A DNA stretch of 64,000 bases, from contig JAIVFH010000053.1 of the NCBI GenBank assembly GCA_025765595.1, positions 1 through 64,000 of the forward strand. The letters run 5' to 3'. The translations under genes and the position numbers were made by a program. The stretch is from Obelidium mucronatum (taxonomy: Eukaryota > Chytridiomycota > Chytridiomycetes > Chytridiales > Chytriomycetaceae). A model generated the notes under the pieces. That model was not told the DNA's origin. It did no database searches and saw nothing but the letters and a program-made list of their open reading frames with translations. Below, piece by piece: positions 21,918-36,715 of the stretch (its first letter is position 1; each line of letters opens with the position of its first letter).

Positions 21918-23942
21918 TTAAAATTCATATTTGACCTTCTTTGGAGGCAAAGGCTCCAGCTTTTCCGTGTCATACAGCTTTGCAATTGCGCAATACTCTC
22001 CCTTCCGCCCCTTTTCACTTGGATTACCAACCAGCTCAACCCAGCTTTCATCACCCAATTGCCACTCAGTTCCTTCTAAAACTCCATCACAAAGCTCTGG
22101 ACGATATACCATCCCTTCCTCATTACCAAGGTATCCTATCTCAGCAGCGTCAATCCCCAACTCATTCACCAAACTCGCACGAAACCTCCTCAATCTCATT
22201 CCTGTCCACTCCTCATCATAGTTTACACGGTCATAACTCCACAGTCTTTCTCCAATCACGCCTAATCGCGGCCATAAATATCGATCCAGGTTGTGTCTCT
22301 TGACGGTTTCCGTCCAAAGAGCCCCAAACCCACCTTTAATTACTTGCTTGTTTTCTATTCCTTCGAGAACATCGTATGAGTAGACTGTTGTCCAGTTATG
22401 CCATTGTCCTGGGTATGTAATGAATCCAGGAATATTATAGGCTGATGGAGGATTCATTCGCTCAAATGGAGACGAACACCAGTTTGCACTGGGCGAGCAG
22501 TCCAAATACCAATGACTGCTGGGTCCCACGACAATATTCTGGAATCCAGCTTGGACAGCTGCTTTCACACGTTCGGTGCTGGGAGACCTCCAGATTGTCA
22601 CGAGCGCATCTTTAGGGACTAAATCTTCGATTCCATAGAGCTGAAATTTAATGATGATAAGTTAGTAAAATAAATACTTGAAACCACAACTCACATCTGC
22701 AATCTCATCCCATCCTGCAAACCGCTTCCCATTCCTCTCTAAAATACCAACTAATTGCACTTCAAAATCCCTCATCATTTTCTTCACATCAATGTCGCCA
22801 TAACTCTTCATATTGACTTCATCGTGGCCCACATGAAGAACAGGATCACGAAACCAAGAGCCAATATCCGACACCAAATCATCCACAATTTGCATAACTT
22901 CACCTTTCTCTACAATCGCTTGACCACAAGGAGGCTGCACACAAAACTCATTCCAAGGCGTGTGATTCCACCCAGCCACAAATGAGTCGTGAATAAACCC
23001 AAACACAGCACTATGTCCAGGCAACTCCAATTCCGGAATCACTCGAATATTTCTTTCAAAGGCGTATTCAACAATTTCTTCAATCTCCTTCTTCTTGTAT
23101 ACTTTCAGGCGACCACGACTGTCGCGATACGCTGCGTTTTCATGTATCATGGGGTACATGTCCCATTCAATGGGGAAACTTTGGGAGTCATATAAATGCC
23201 ATTGAAGTACATTGATCTTTGAGTACATCATTCCATCCAAGACCCGCTTCATATCCTTGATGGTAAAGAAATTCCTAGCAGTGTCCAACAACAGCCCTCG
23301 ATATTTAAACCGCGGCGAATCCGATACCGTAGTCAATACAACAGCTCCGGAGCTTGTAATCAACTGTGAGAGTGTGTGCAACGCATAGACCACGCCGACT
23401 TTGTTTTGTGCTGAAATGAAGGCTCCCGTGTTGGTCACATTCAGTTCATAGCTTTCATCCACTTCAACAAGATGTTCAGGGGAAGTCACTCCGTTGGGGT
23501 TCTGGACGTTAATGGTGATTGGGAAGTCTGGCCCATGTCCGTTGCGATGCTTGGAACGTAAACTTTTTTTTAGTCTCTTCATGGCTTCGAATGTGTATTC
23601 TTGGTCGAGGTTTGATGTAACGATTTTGAATCCTCGTGGTTTGAACGAGGTCAGGTGGGATGAATCAGAGACCTACAACAATATGTGTTTGGGTTAAGCT
23701 GGAGTTAAGGAATTCAATCAACAATCCTCAACCTCCGAAGGCATTGGCCACAGGTAGTTCCTTGCCGGTTCTGCATTTGGACTGTTTCCCTCAGTCAAGC
23801 AGAAGTTGCATTCTCTGTCAATCAAGAAGCCCACCCCAGCAAGAACAAGAAGACAGAGAACGGCTGCAGTAAGAAAGTGCAGAAAGGTTCGCTGGCGAAG
23901 AGGTGGTTTGTAACGATTGGACAAAAGGGGTGTGGTTTCCAT
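21918..23942 (-). CDS. Membrane-anchored beta-N-acetylhexosaminidase, GH20
   Basis: Removes terminal GlcNAc/GalNAc residues, for example from chitin oligomers or glycoproteins. Three exons (23942-23733, 23672-22695, 22640-21918) give 636 residues. The N-terminus is cytosolic with ETTPLLSNR, a dileucine-type sorting signal, followed by one hydrophobic anchor (TFLHFLTAAVLCLLVLAGVG), so a type II vacuolar or surface enzyme is likely. The GH20 N-terminal domain is followed by the barrel, with GLLLDTARNFFTIKDMKRVL, LQWHLYDSQSFPIEW and IPELELPGHS. The catalytic pair Asp354-Glu355 lies in LHVGHDEVN; the usual sequence is GGDE, so a Gly is replaced by His. Later Trp-rich segments (GWDEI, WHNWTTVYSYD, GERLW) line the sugar site. 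Only 36 nt separate this ATG from the stop of the transporter upstream. Confidence 0.9.
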
Positions 23943-23978
23943 AACAACGTGTTTTTTTTTTCCAGTCAAATCAGAAAA

Positions 23979-25179
23979 TCAAGAATTCAATAATGGGGTT
24001 TCTTCGCTTGCTTGATTCTCGTCCACTTCATCGATGGTGGCGATTCTGTCGCGCCTTCTGCTTTCCTCCTCACTGCAAAGATCACTTCCCAGAATAGTTT
24101 CTCGCCATCGAATATAAACCAATCCAAACACTCCCACGCAACAGATAATTCCACCAACAACTTCCCTCCACCCAACATCCTCGCCAAACACAACAGCACT
24201 CAATCCCGCAGCTACAACTGTCTGTAAAGGGACAAAAGCAGTAACAACGGGAGGACTCGTGACTTGATTTGTCCAGTTGATAAGAAGATATGCAACAGTG
24301 CTGCTCAACACGCCACCATACAAAACACCATAGATTCCTTTCACTGAAAAAATGAGAACATCTTTCCCCCAAAAAGCGTAGGCGATAACGAGACAAACAG
24401 CATTTAGTGCAGTGCCACTTATATAAGTCCAACAAGTTAATAGCACTGGTGGGTATACACTCAACAATGGTCCGACGAACGTCAGATAAGTTGAGTAAGA
24501 AACAATGTTCACAATCAAGAGACCGTCTCCAAGCGTAGACCATGGTGGATTCGTGAAGTTATCTTTTGAATTCAGGGTAATCACCATAAATGCACCTGAC
24601 ACAGCCACCAGAATCCAACACCACTTCAAAGCTCCACATCGATTCATTGGATTAACATTTTCTCTTCCTTGGAGCGCGGCTATGGATATCGTGATGACCG
24701 GAATCAGTTGCTTTCAGTAAATGTCAGAATCCATTCAGCCGCTTCAAGAAACCCTTACCTGAAACAAAGACGCTTTGAATGGAGATTCTGTCAGTAAAAT
24801 TCCACCTGCATTAGCAACCAAGTTGCCTGTAACTCCAGTGAGACCAAGGATGAGTGTGATCTGCCATTCAGATGAAGTCTGCGGCAACACTTTTTTACCC
24901 TTTGAGTCCAACCTATGCTACAATGCGTCAGCGGCTATAAGAAACAAGTCTTCAATATTCACCGGGCCAAAAGCGTTAGTAGGGGCAGGGCAACAAGTGA
25001 CCTCAGGAAGACGAAAAGGATTGGATGAATCTTAGCATCAAACAGGAGCTTTGCCTGGAAATCAACGTATCAATTAACATGGCCAACATTTGCATACTTA
25101 CAATTACTGCGTATGCACCATGTATTATCTCCACAACCAGAAGTGCACCAGTGACTTTGGTAACTGGAAATGGCGTCAT
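23979..25179 (-). CDS. EamA-domain (drug/metabolite) transporter
   Basis: Ten-helix DMT-superfamily carrier, probably in an internal membrane; substrate unknown. Four exons (25179-25102, 25054-24963, 24912-24759, 24710-23979) join in phase to 351 residues. The two EamA repeats are visible. The first includes HPILFVFLRSLVALPLLTLLA and NAGGILLTESPFKASLFQQ. The second includes YGVLYGGVLSSTVAYLLINW, VTAFVPLQTVVAAGLSAVVF and WREVVGGIICCVGVFGLVYI. The tail is charged and ends SEETPLLNS, an acidic dileucine motif typical of vacuolar/lysosomal sorting; the next gene's protein starts with a similar ETTPLL. Second in the five-gene minus-strand run. Confidence 0.85.
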
Positions 25180-25239
25180 TTCCTTCTCTTATTTTACTTG
25201 CCACTGCCTGTTTATAGCCATTTATTGATATTTTCACAA

Positions 25240-26042
25240 TCATTGGCTGAAGAAGATGGCATGCTGGTTTTGCATGGTAAAACTCCAGTCTTTGTTCCGC
25301 GAGATCTTGAGTTCTGGATACGACTCAACCTGCACGTCGTTCGCGTAAAACCGCCACTTCATCGTGTGTTCACCACTAAAAACATCTGACTCGTACGTAT
25401 AATCATGGTTGAACTTGGAAGACATGTTCTCGATATCTTCTGTCCAGTGTTTCATTCGGAATGACCAGTTGATTCCACAGAGCTCGTCTTTTGTAAGGAT
25501 TATTCGTTTGGAGTCCAGTTCACCAACAATAAAAGAAGCTTTCCATTTAGATCGCCATTGGATTCCTTCTTGGTTGGGGGAATGCTTTGGGATCGAAGTT
25601 AAAAGTTTCGTTATGAGTTCACTCTTGTCAAACAGCCCTGCACATCAAAGGCGAGTTAATGGACGTTCGTAATTCAAAGGATAAAAATGTGCTTCCTACC
25701 AGCAAAGTCGACCTTGCGAATGGTCAGAATGCCCTTTATCTCCTTGACGGTCAATTGTGATTTCAAAGAAGTGTAGTCAACTCTTGGATGCAGCTGAAGG
25801 CTGATGTGCTTCTGTCTTCCCCATCTGAGGAAGCACAAATTCTTCCAAAGAATCTCGTCATTCGCCAGCGAGTTCCATGTTCGGGAGGCAGCAGTACAGC
25901 GACAGAGGGTCTTTGGCCCTGCAAAGTCATTCGAATCAGTTGCGAAAACATTAACAGGCACATAGATACCTCTTAAGTAGGATAACACTTTGAGAGAAAG
26001 TTCCCTTGGAAGTGCTGCAAGAATGTCCTTTCTGTTGTCCAT
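25240..26042 (-). CDS. F-box protein
   Basis: Probable substrate adaptor for an SCF ubiquitin ligase. Three exons (26042-25970, 25918-25700, 25637-25240) give 229 residues. The F-box is at the N-terminus: LAALPRELSLKVLSYLRG, then PKTLCRCTAASRTWNSL and DEILWKNLCFLRWG. The intron falls inside the box and its removal restores the motif. The remaining ~150 residues have no repeat such as LRR or WD40 that would name the target class; I see Trp-rich segments (GIQWRSKWKASF, WSFRMKHWTEDIE). First gene of the five-gene minus-strand run; divergent from the receptor-phosphodiesterase, with 318 bp between start codons in which I see no other gene. Confidence 0.8.
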
Positions 26043-26360
26043 TTGAAATACAAAATCAGTTATTTTTTCAGAACAGAACTTTGGAATTTTTTGATGAGAT
26101 CTGCAACTGACAGGCGATCCAAACACTGCTCTGCTCTTGCGCGATACAGCATAAGTGAAGATCAACCAGCTCAGAGCCTATTGGTTAATTTTTGGTCCTC
26201 AACGGAGTCGCAGGACGCGCGATCGCTCCAACCAACGCGCCACTGCGAAAATCCAAAGAAACCTCGGATAAAGTTTCTTGACTTAACAGCTGCCATATAT
26301 TTGGAACTTATTGGCTTGAATAAGTCTTTGTTATCTTCTCGAAGGGTTTATTCTCGCGTG

Positions 26361-30782
<4,422 letters not shown>

Positions 30783-30913
30783 AGTCCCGTTTATAATATT
30801 GTAAAACTCTACGTATCTTTAGTTTCGAACCAATTTGGAGAAATTTGCCTTCTTTGCATCTTTATTTTTAAAAGTTCCCTCTCCCCTGGCAAAGGATCAT
30901 AAACGCCATCTCT

Positions 30914-32519
30914 ATGTTCCCTCCCGTCCAAGAAAACGCGTCTTTAGATTCTGCCACGGCACCTGAAATAGAGGCCGGCCTTGAAAGTGACCAAAAGCCA
31001 CCACCTGATTTGGACCAACTGAATCAAATCTTTGTAAGGCAATACGGGACGCCCGCCAAATAGCTAATTAGTTAAATCAATAGCTGAATCTCGGACTCAA
31101 TGACAGAACTATTAGGAGCTTCTCTGCAGCTGCAAAACTGCGAATTCTCGAATTATCTGAAACAGCAAATACGTCAACAACAGTAATACAGAAGTAATCC
31201 ACATCCTCCGATCATATGCTGAACATAATCCTAATGTAGAAGGAATCGCCAAATCATCTCATCCGTAAGATTAAATCTGTCAAAGTCAAGACAAAAGTTC
31301 TGGACGAATTGAAAGTACATATTACTGGCGAAACTCCAAGGTCTGCTTTTTTTCCAAACTCAATATTTTCTTTTTCTGCATGTAATGAGAGTTACTCAAA
31401 GTTTGTTTTGTTGAAGTTGGACGATGGAGTTTTTGGAAGGAGGAGGAATCACTCACCTCCTCCAATTAATTGAGTCCGTGCTGATGAAGCCCAAAAAGTA
31501 GTTATAAATTCTCATGCGGAGAGGCTGATTGTATTTTTTTAGAACACCAATGTCTTGGAGTCTTATTGTGAATGTGATAAAAATCCTAATCAAACTATCA
31601 AGTTATACGGTAAGCACCCTTTGCATAAAAAATCGATTTTGAGGAATTTAATTTTTTTAGAATGGAAGTACGCTCATCCTTGATCATTATTCGATCCTGG
31701 CAAATATTGTTCAACAATGCCTGTGCAACCAACACCATGTTCCAAACAACTTAAATTCGTCATTTATATACTTGCCCTCTGCATTGAAAGCATCTCCGAC
31801 AAGATCCCCGTTGATTTTAAGACAATATATCCTGCTGTTGTTTGCTCAGCTTGGGGAAATCGGGGCAACAGAATGGCTGGCTGTAGGGTCCCTCCTTTCG
31901 GGGAAACCGCAATTCGAAAAAGATAGAAAGTTTACAAGCATTAGAGAAGCCTTGTCTGAAATTGATTTTTCCGTTTGGCTTACGGAATTTGAAGGCATTC
32001 TTTACGAAAGATCAAAAATCTGGAACAAAACCAATACCAAAGCAGCAGATGTATTCAACACGCTTGCAGACGGAACTTACCGTTGGCAGACGATTGTTCA
32101 GTCAAGAGTAGAGACAACTCCCGAATATGAAGTTGTCCAGTTATTGCAAACACATTTTAATCTTTTGATGTCACTTCACCGATCTGCGCCCTGTAAAAAT
32201 GAGATCGAAAGATACGAATTCAATAATTATTTGATCGAGAAAACACGTCTGAATGCCATTTTTGAGGTTTGTGCGAGGGATAGTGAAAAGTCAGCCTGAT
32301 TCGACATTTCTCTAGAAATTGAAACTTTGCGATTGTCCAAGTATCAAAGAAATTCATTCAAGATATAAAAGCTATTTGGCTGAGCTTAAAGGATCTATGG
32401 TCATTCCGATGACTGTTGTTGGTGATCCGAGTCATGGTTTAAACTCCAAACAACTGCGGAGACGGCCAAACATAAGCCTACGCGAGAATTCATCGACAAC
32501 ACCCACAGAACTGTTTTGA
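30914..32519 (+). CDS. Formin GBD/FH3-like protein without FH1-FH2
   Basis: Seven exons (30914-31033, 31084-31182, 31240-31340, 31417-31497, 31543-31609, 31661-32266, 32316-32519) join in phase to 352 residues. The N-terminal part has LNLGLNDRTIRSFSAAAKL, resembling the GTPase-binding start of diaphanous formins. Next are VLDELKVHITGETP and TMEFLEGGGITHLLQLI, very like the first armadillo repeat of the formin FH3 domain, and helices to about residue 320. The actin-nucleating FH1-FH2 part is missing: the protein ends soon after, and the next gene is on the other strand 47 nt away. It may be a regulator that competes with full formins, or another armadillo protein. The family assignment comes from motif resemblance and is not certain. 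Confidence 0.6.
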
Positions 32520-32566
32520 ATACATTTATAGGATTTGAAAAACAAATGTTAAATAAAAACTTCCAT

Positions 32567-34837
32567 TCACTCGTCCCCATTTCCACCACAACATGGCCAA
32601 AACGACTTTTTCTTTTTGTCAGCAGATTTTTTGCGAGAAACTGACTCTTTTGGCTCTCCCTCTTTGGTGTCTTTTAAATCCTTTTTGATTTCGGATTTAG
32701 GGCGTTGTTGGCTGTTTCTTGTTTCTGGCGCTTTGGCGGCGGCAGCAGCAGAATGATCTGTCACGGCAGCCTTTTCGGGAGTGTTCGGTGCCGTAACTTT
32801 ATCTTGGCTTATTTCTGGCTTCTTGAAGTTTGGGTTTCCAGTTGTGCCCGGGCTAAGTGGATTTTGTGAGGTACCGGTCATCCCTTCCGCCACAGACTGA
32901 TGGACCGCAGCGGTAGAAGCGTCTGGTGCTGACTTTTTTTGCATTTCGCTTGCACGCTGTCGCTCTTTCTTGGTTCTCTGGTGGTCCAACTCCACCATCC
33001 AATCATAGATTCCATCATCAATAAAGCCATTTTTGGCGAGAACTGCATTTCTTTTCAGCAACATCTCCTCATGTATAATCACTAACCTTTGTTGAAAAGA
33101 CCCTTCAAATATTCATAATCTGGCTGCTCATCAAACTTGAGATCCCGAGCATAGTTTTGGTATATACTGAATTCTTCTGGATGGCCCTCGCAGAGTTCCT
33201 TGATGGGTGTTGTTTGCTTCTTTTCCCCAATTTTTTCATATTTTTGCTTGTTTGTTGCTGCTTTAAGGCCCTGCCATGGAAGCGATCCGCGCAAAAAGTA
33301 GAAGAATACATGTCCAAGGGCTTCCAGATCGTCTCTCCGCGACTGCTCTGATATTATTTCGGGTGTTAAAAACAGCCAGACGCTTCTTCTTCAGCCGCTT
33401 CTTACCCCTCCCGAGATGCGTATTTACACTCATATATCGCGCTGTTCCACTCAAACTCTTTTTCTCGCGATATGGGATATGTACTTTTGTTTTTGGGTCT
33501 CGGTATTGCTTGGCCATACCAAAGTCGACCATATATACGTTCGAGGCCGGGTGCGGATGGGTGGCCGTGTGGGCCTGTAGGATGGGTTGGGGTTCTGTAT
33601 TTGCTTTGTATTCAAAACAGTATGAGCAAGGAAGTTTTGAACTAACCGTATCGGGACAAACGACCAATCAAGAAATTATCCGGCTTGATATCACGATAAA
33701 TGAGGTTTTTTTCATGAATAGTTTGTACTCTTGTAATCTGTTGGTTTCTCAAATTGTAGTTGTCCCTTCCAAAAATATACCGAAAATACCATTTGCTTCG
33801 CGACCATACACGTTGTTTTGACAGAAAACTTGCGATGGCATAAATCGAACATGTCCTCTAAAGAAGGACCTAGCAAGTCGATACATAAAACGTTGTGCAG
33901 GCCCTCTTGCCCAAAATAATATGCACTCGGAATTCCCACACTGTTTGCAAGTAGCCGATATGTTTTGTATTCGTCCCGAAGCTGTGGTGCATCGCTTTTA
34001 CGTGGCTCAAATTTGATAGCAATTGGAACATTGTTGAGCATATTCAATCCTAAAGTTTGTTTAAATATTACCTACAATTTGGATTTTACCTTCATAGATA
34101 ACTCCAAAAGATCCTTCTCCAATCTTCTTCCCTACTTTATAATGCGTTCCAATCATGTTATTCGAGCTCAAACTGTTTTTGCTTGCTGATTTGTCGCCCT
34201 TTTCTCCAGGCTTTCCAACAGCCATTGCAGCCGCAGAATTCGGTTGAGCACCAGATGCCTGCTGTTTCTCAATCCCTCCCGTTTTCTCCTTTTCCCGATC
34301 TTTTTCCGTGTCCTTTTCTTTTTCTCGTGGTTGCTGTTGATTCTGTGAATTTTGATTGTTTAAATGCCAGTCTGGGTTGGATTGGATACTTACAGTTTCT
34401 GGTTTCTGGATCCTGGGACTCGTTGCACTGGATTCATCACCTCTTTTCCGGGTGGCGACATGGTTCAAGTTTTCATCATCTTTTTTGGCTGATTTGTTTT
34501 CAGGCCCCCCAGTTGGCGTTGCGACAGTTGTTTCCATTTTGCTCTGTACAGTAGTGGAAGTAGGTACAAGGGGTCTTGTTGAGGATGTTGTGCTGTAAGC
34601 TTGTTCGGTATTCGATGGCGAAATTGCGTGGTCCACGAATGTTATTGGCAATGTGGTAACTTTCAACGGGTTGAGTTTCTCCAGCTGGACGGGAGTTGAA
34701 GTTTGCCTAGGAGTGAGAGCCTTTTCTTTAAGCCCTACTTCGTCGGTTTGAGTGACGTCTTCTTGGGGAGTGAGGGGATGTAGTTGGTGGGTTTGCTGCA
34801 GATCTGTTTGTGGCGACTGTTCAGTGACACCAGTCAT
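32567..34837 (-). CDS. Casein kinase 1, gamma/Yck-type, with long N-terminal extension
   Basis: Membrane-associated Ser/Thr kinase. ATG 34837; exons include 34837-34090 and 34049-33790, then the catalytic and C-terminal parts down to 32567. About 230 residues of Thr/Ser/Gln/Lys-rich, probably disordered sequence come first. Kinase motifs: [19 protein letters not shown] (Gly loop), IAIKFEP (Lys), [14 protein letters not shown] (catalytic loop), [15 protein letters not shown] (DFG) and [16 protein letters not shown], all typical of CK1. A Lys/Ala/Pro-rich tail ends [12 protein letters not shown]. The Cys pair near the end matches the palmitoylated C-terminus of yeast Yck1/2, so plasma-membrane anchoring is likely. 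Convergent with the formin-like gene. Confidence 0.9.
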
Positions 34838-35195
34838 TGACTTAATCTATTCAGGTTTCTTAAACGGGTTTGGAGGTTGTTCCGCTTCTAGACGCGACAC
34901 TGACGATAAAGCCGAAAGAAGTCGCGGTATGTTATTGCTCGTTCGCTTCGAAGTTTACTTGGATAGAATATATCCAAAAGCTATCAGAAACTGATTGGGA
35001 AGTGATATGATTGAGGATGGTTGGCAGCCAATCCCTTTGTCCAAAATTTGTCGAATTCTCGAAACACACAATAGAAGCCACCATATACTTGCGTCTTCAT
35101 ACAGCTGTCATTGGAGTCAGTATGAACTGTAAACAAGTTAACGACTGTTATCATATTGCGGCTTGTTCCAAAGCCAGAACACACAAATTCACACG
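34838..35195. other. Intergenic region, no gene seen
   Basis: This 358-bp stretch separates the casein kinase start codon from the TrpRS stop codon, both on the minus strand. It contains only short frames without family resemblance and should hold the kinase promoter and the TrpRS 3' end. Confidence 0.5.
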
Positions 35196-36562
35196 TCATA
35201 CTGCCAACCCAATAGCTTCTTTGACATCCTTCATCGTCTTTTCAGCAACAAGAAGTGCTTTCTCTTCTCCCCTTTTCAACACCTCTTCCACGTAACCACC
35301 CTCCTTTTTGAGTCGTTCCATTTGGTCTCGTACACCACTCAGTCCCTCCACAATTCTTTCTCCGACCGCTTTCTTTAACTGCGAATTATCAAAACTCTTG
35401 AAGGCTTCCGCACATCCCTCTGGAGTGGACTCCAAAGCTCCCGGGTCCTTTAACGCAGTCACTGCCGCATGAATTCGCAATAAATTTGCAACACCAGGCC
35501 TATTCACTGGATCATACGTAATTCCTCCTCTCACACCATCGACAGTCGCTCTCTTGACTTTGTTCATTATTTCTGCCGGCGAATCGTTTATATTAATTCG
35601 CGATTGTTCGCTGGGATCGCTTTTAGACATTTTAGATGTCGGAACGCGGAGAGACATAATTTTCTTGGCTGTTGCAGATGCATAGATTCCTTTAGGGACG
35701 GGGAAAACTTGCTTTTTGTATTGGGAGTTGAAGCTTTTAGCAATATCAGAAGTCAAATTCATGTGCTAAACCATGCACCGAGAAATACAAACCAAAGACT
35801 ACGAGTTAGATGTTATTAACATGTTTCACGAAGGCGTTACCTGGATCTGGTCTTCTCCAATTGGAACTTCTGTTGCTCGATACAGCAAGATATCAGCCGC
35901 CTGAAGGACAGGATAAGCCAGTAGCCCCAAGCAAGGTCCTGTCACGTTGGTACTTGAAGATACGGAATCTGGAACGACTTCATTGCTAGAATCCAAATTT
36001 AAAACAGTTCCGTGAATTAAAGCCATGGTATTCTCGGCCATAGTTCCCCCAGAAGAAAACGCTTGCTGCTGTTGCTGGTCTTGCATGCTCTCCAACTTTG
36101 TCTTCCATTGGTGCATTCGTGCTAACCAACCAACAGGTGTTCGACAAAACAACATCCAAGCCAGCTCTGAGTGACAGTGGACCCGAGATTGCCTGAACAG
36201 AACAGACTTTTCCGGATCAATTCCGACAGAGAGCAATGATATTGCCATGTCGTGCGTGTTTTTGCGGAGGGTTGATGGATCTTGCGGGGTTGTAATTGCG
36301 TGCAGATCCACGATCGAGTAGAAGACCTGGGTTGAATCAGTATGAATATCGCCTCCTATACGGAAGACTGAACAACCTTGTCCGTCGGGCTGTGTTCTCC
36401 TGGCTGCAGACTGACCCAGTTTGCCAAAGCGCCCAGATAGTTTCCCAGGTGCGGCACGCCTCCTGTTGGCTGCAAAAAATGACAACGGTTTAGCGAGCGC
36501 GGTGCCAAAATCAGGAGCCAACGAACCTGAATGCCGGACAAGACGGTTCGGATATTTGCCAT
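35196..36562 (-). CDS. WARS2: Tryptophanyl-tRNA synthetase, mitochondrial/bacterial type
   Basis: Charges tRNA-Trp. Four exons (36562-36527, 36469-36377, 36326-35841, 35765-35196) join in phase to 394 residues. The class I HIGH-type motif is PTGGVPHLGNYLG and the KMSKS motif is TSKMSKSDPSEQSR. Also present are VFYSIVDLHAITTP, SELAWMLFCRTPVGWLARM and [29 protein letters not shown], all standard for the bacterial-type enzyme. A Gln-rich insertion (DQQQQQAFSSGG) sits in the tryptophan-binding half. The only in-frame ATG gives a very short leader (MANIRTVLSG), so a presequence is not obvious. Divergent from the PROPPIN gene, 153 bp between start codons. Confidence 0.92.
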
Positions 36563-36715
36563 TTTTAACTTCAACTTCTGGAGAATGAGAACGTGACAGG
36601 AGGAATCCAACCTTCGCGTTGATTCTTTGATGTGAAATACCTACAGAGTCTGTGATTTAGCTGATGTGGAAAGTAGGGACTGAAATTAACTTCAGTTAAT
36701 AAAGAGCACAATTGT

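Noticed and set aside
23943..23969. Hexosaminidase start at 23969
   Set aside because: The codon is TTG; the first ATG is at 23942, giving a 36-nt gap to the transporter.
31183..31239. Frameshift in the formin-like gene
   Set aside because: The apparent shift disappears when the 57-nt GT-AG intron 31183-31239 is removed; the reading is continuous.
36563..36610. Longer TrpRS N-terminus starting at 36610
   Set aside because: That codon is TTG; the first in-frame ATG is 36562.
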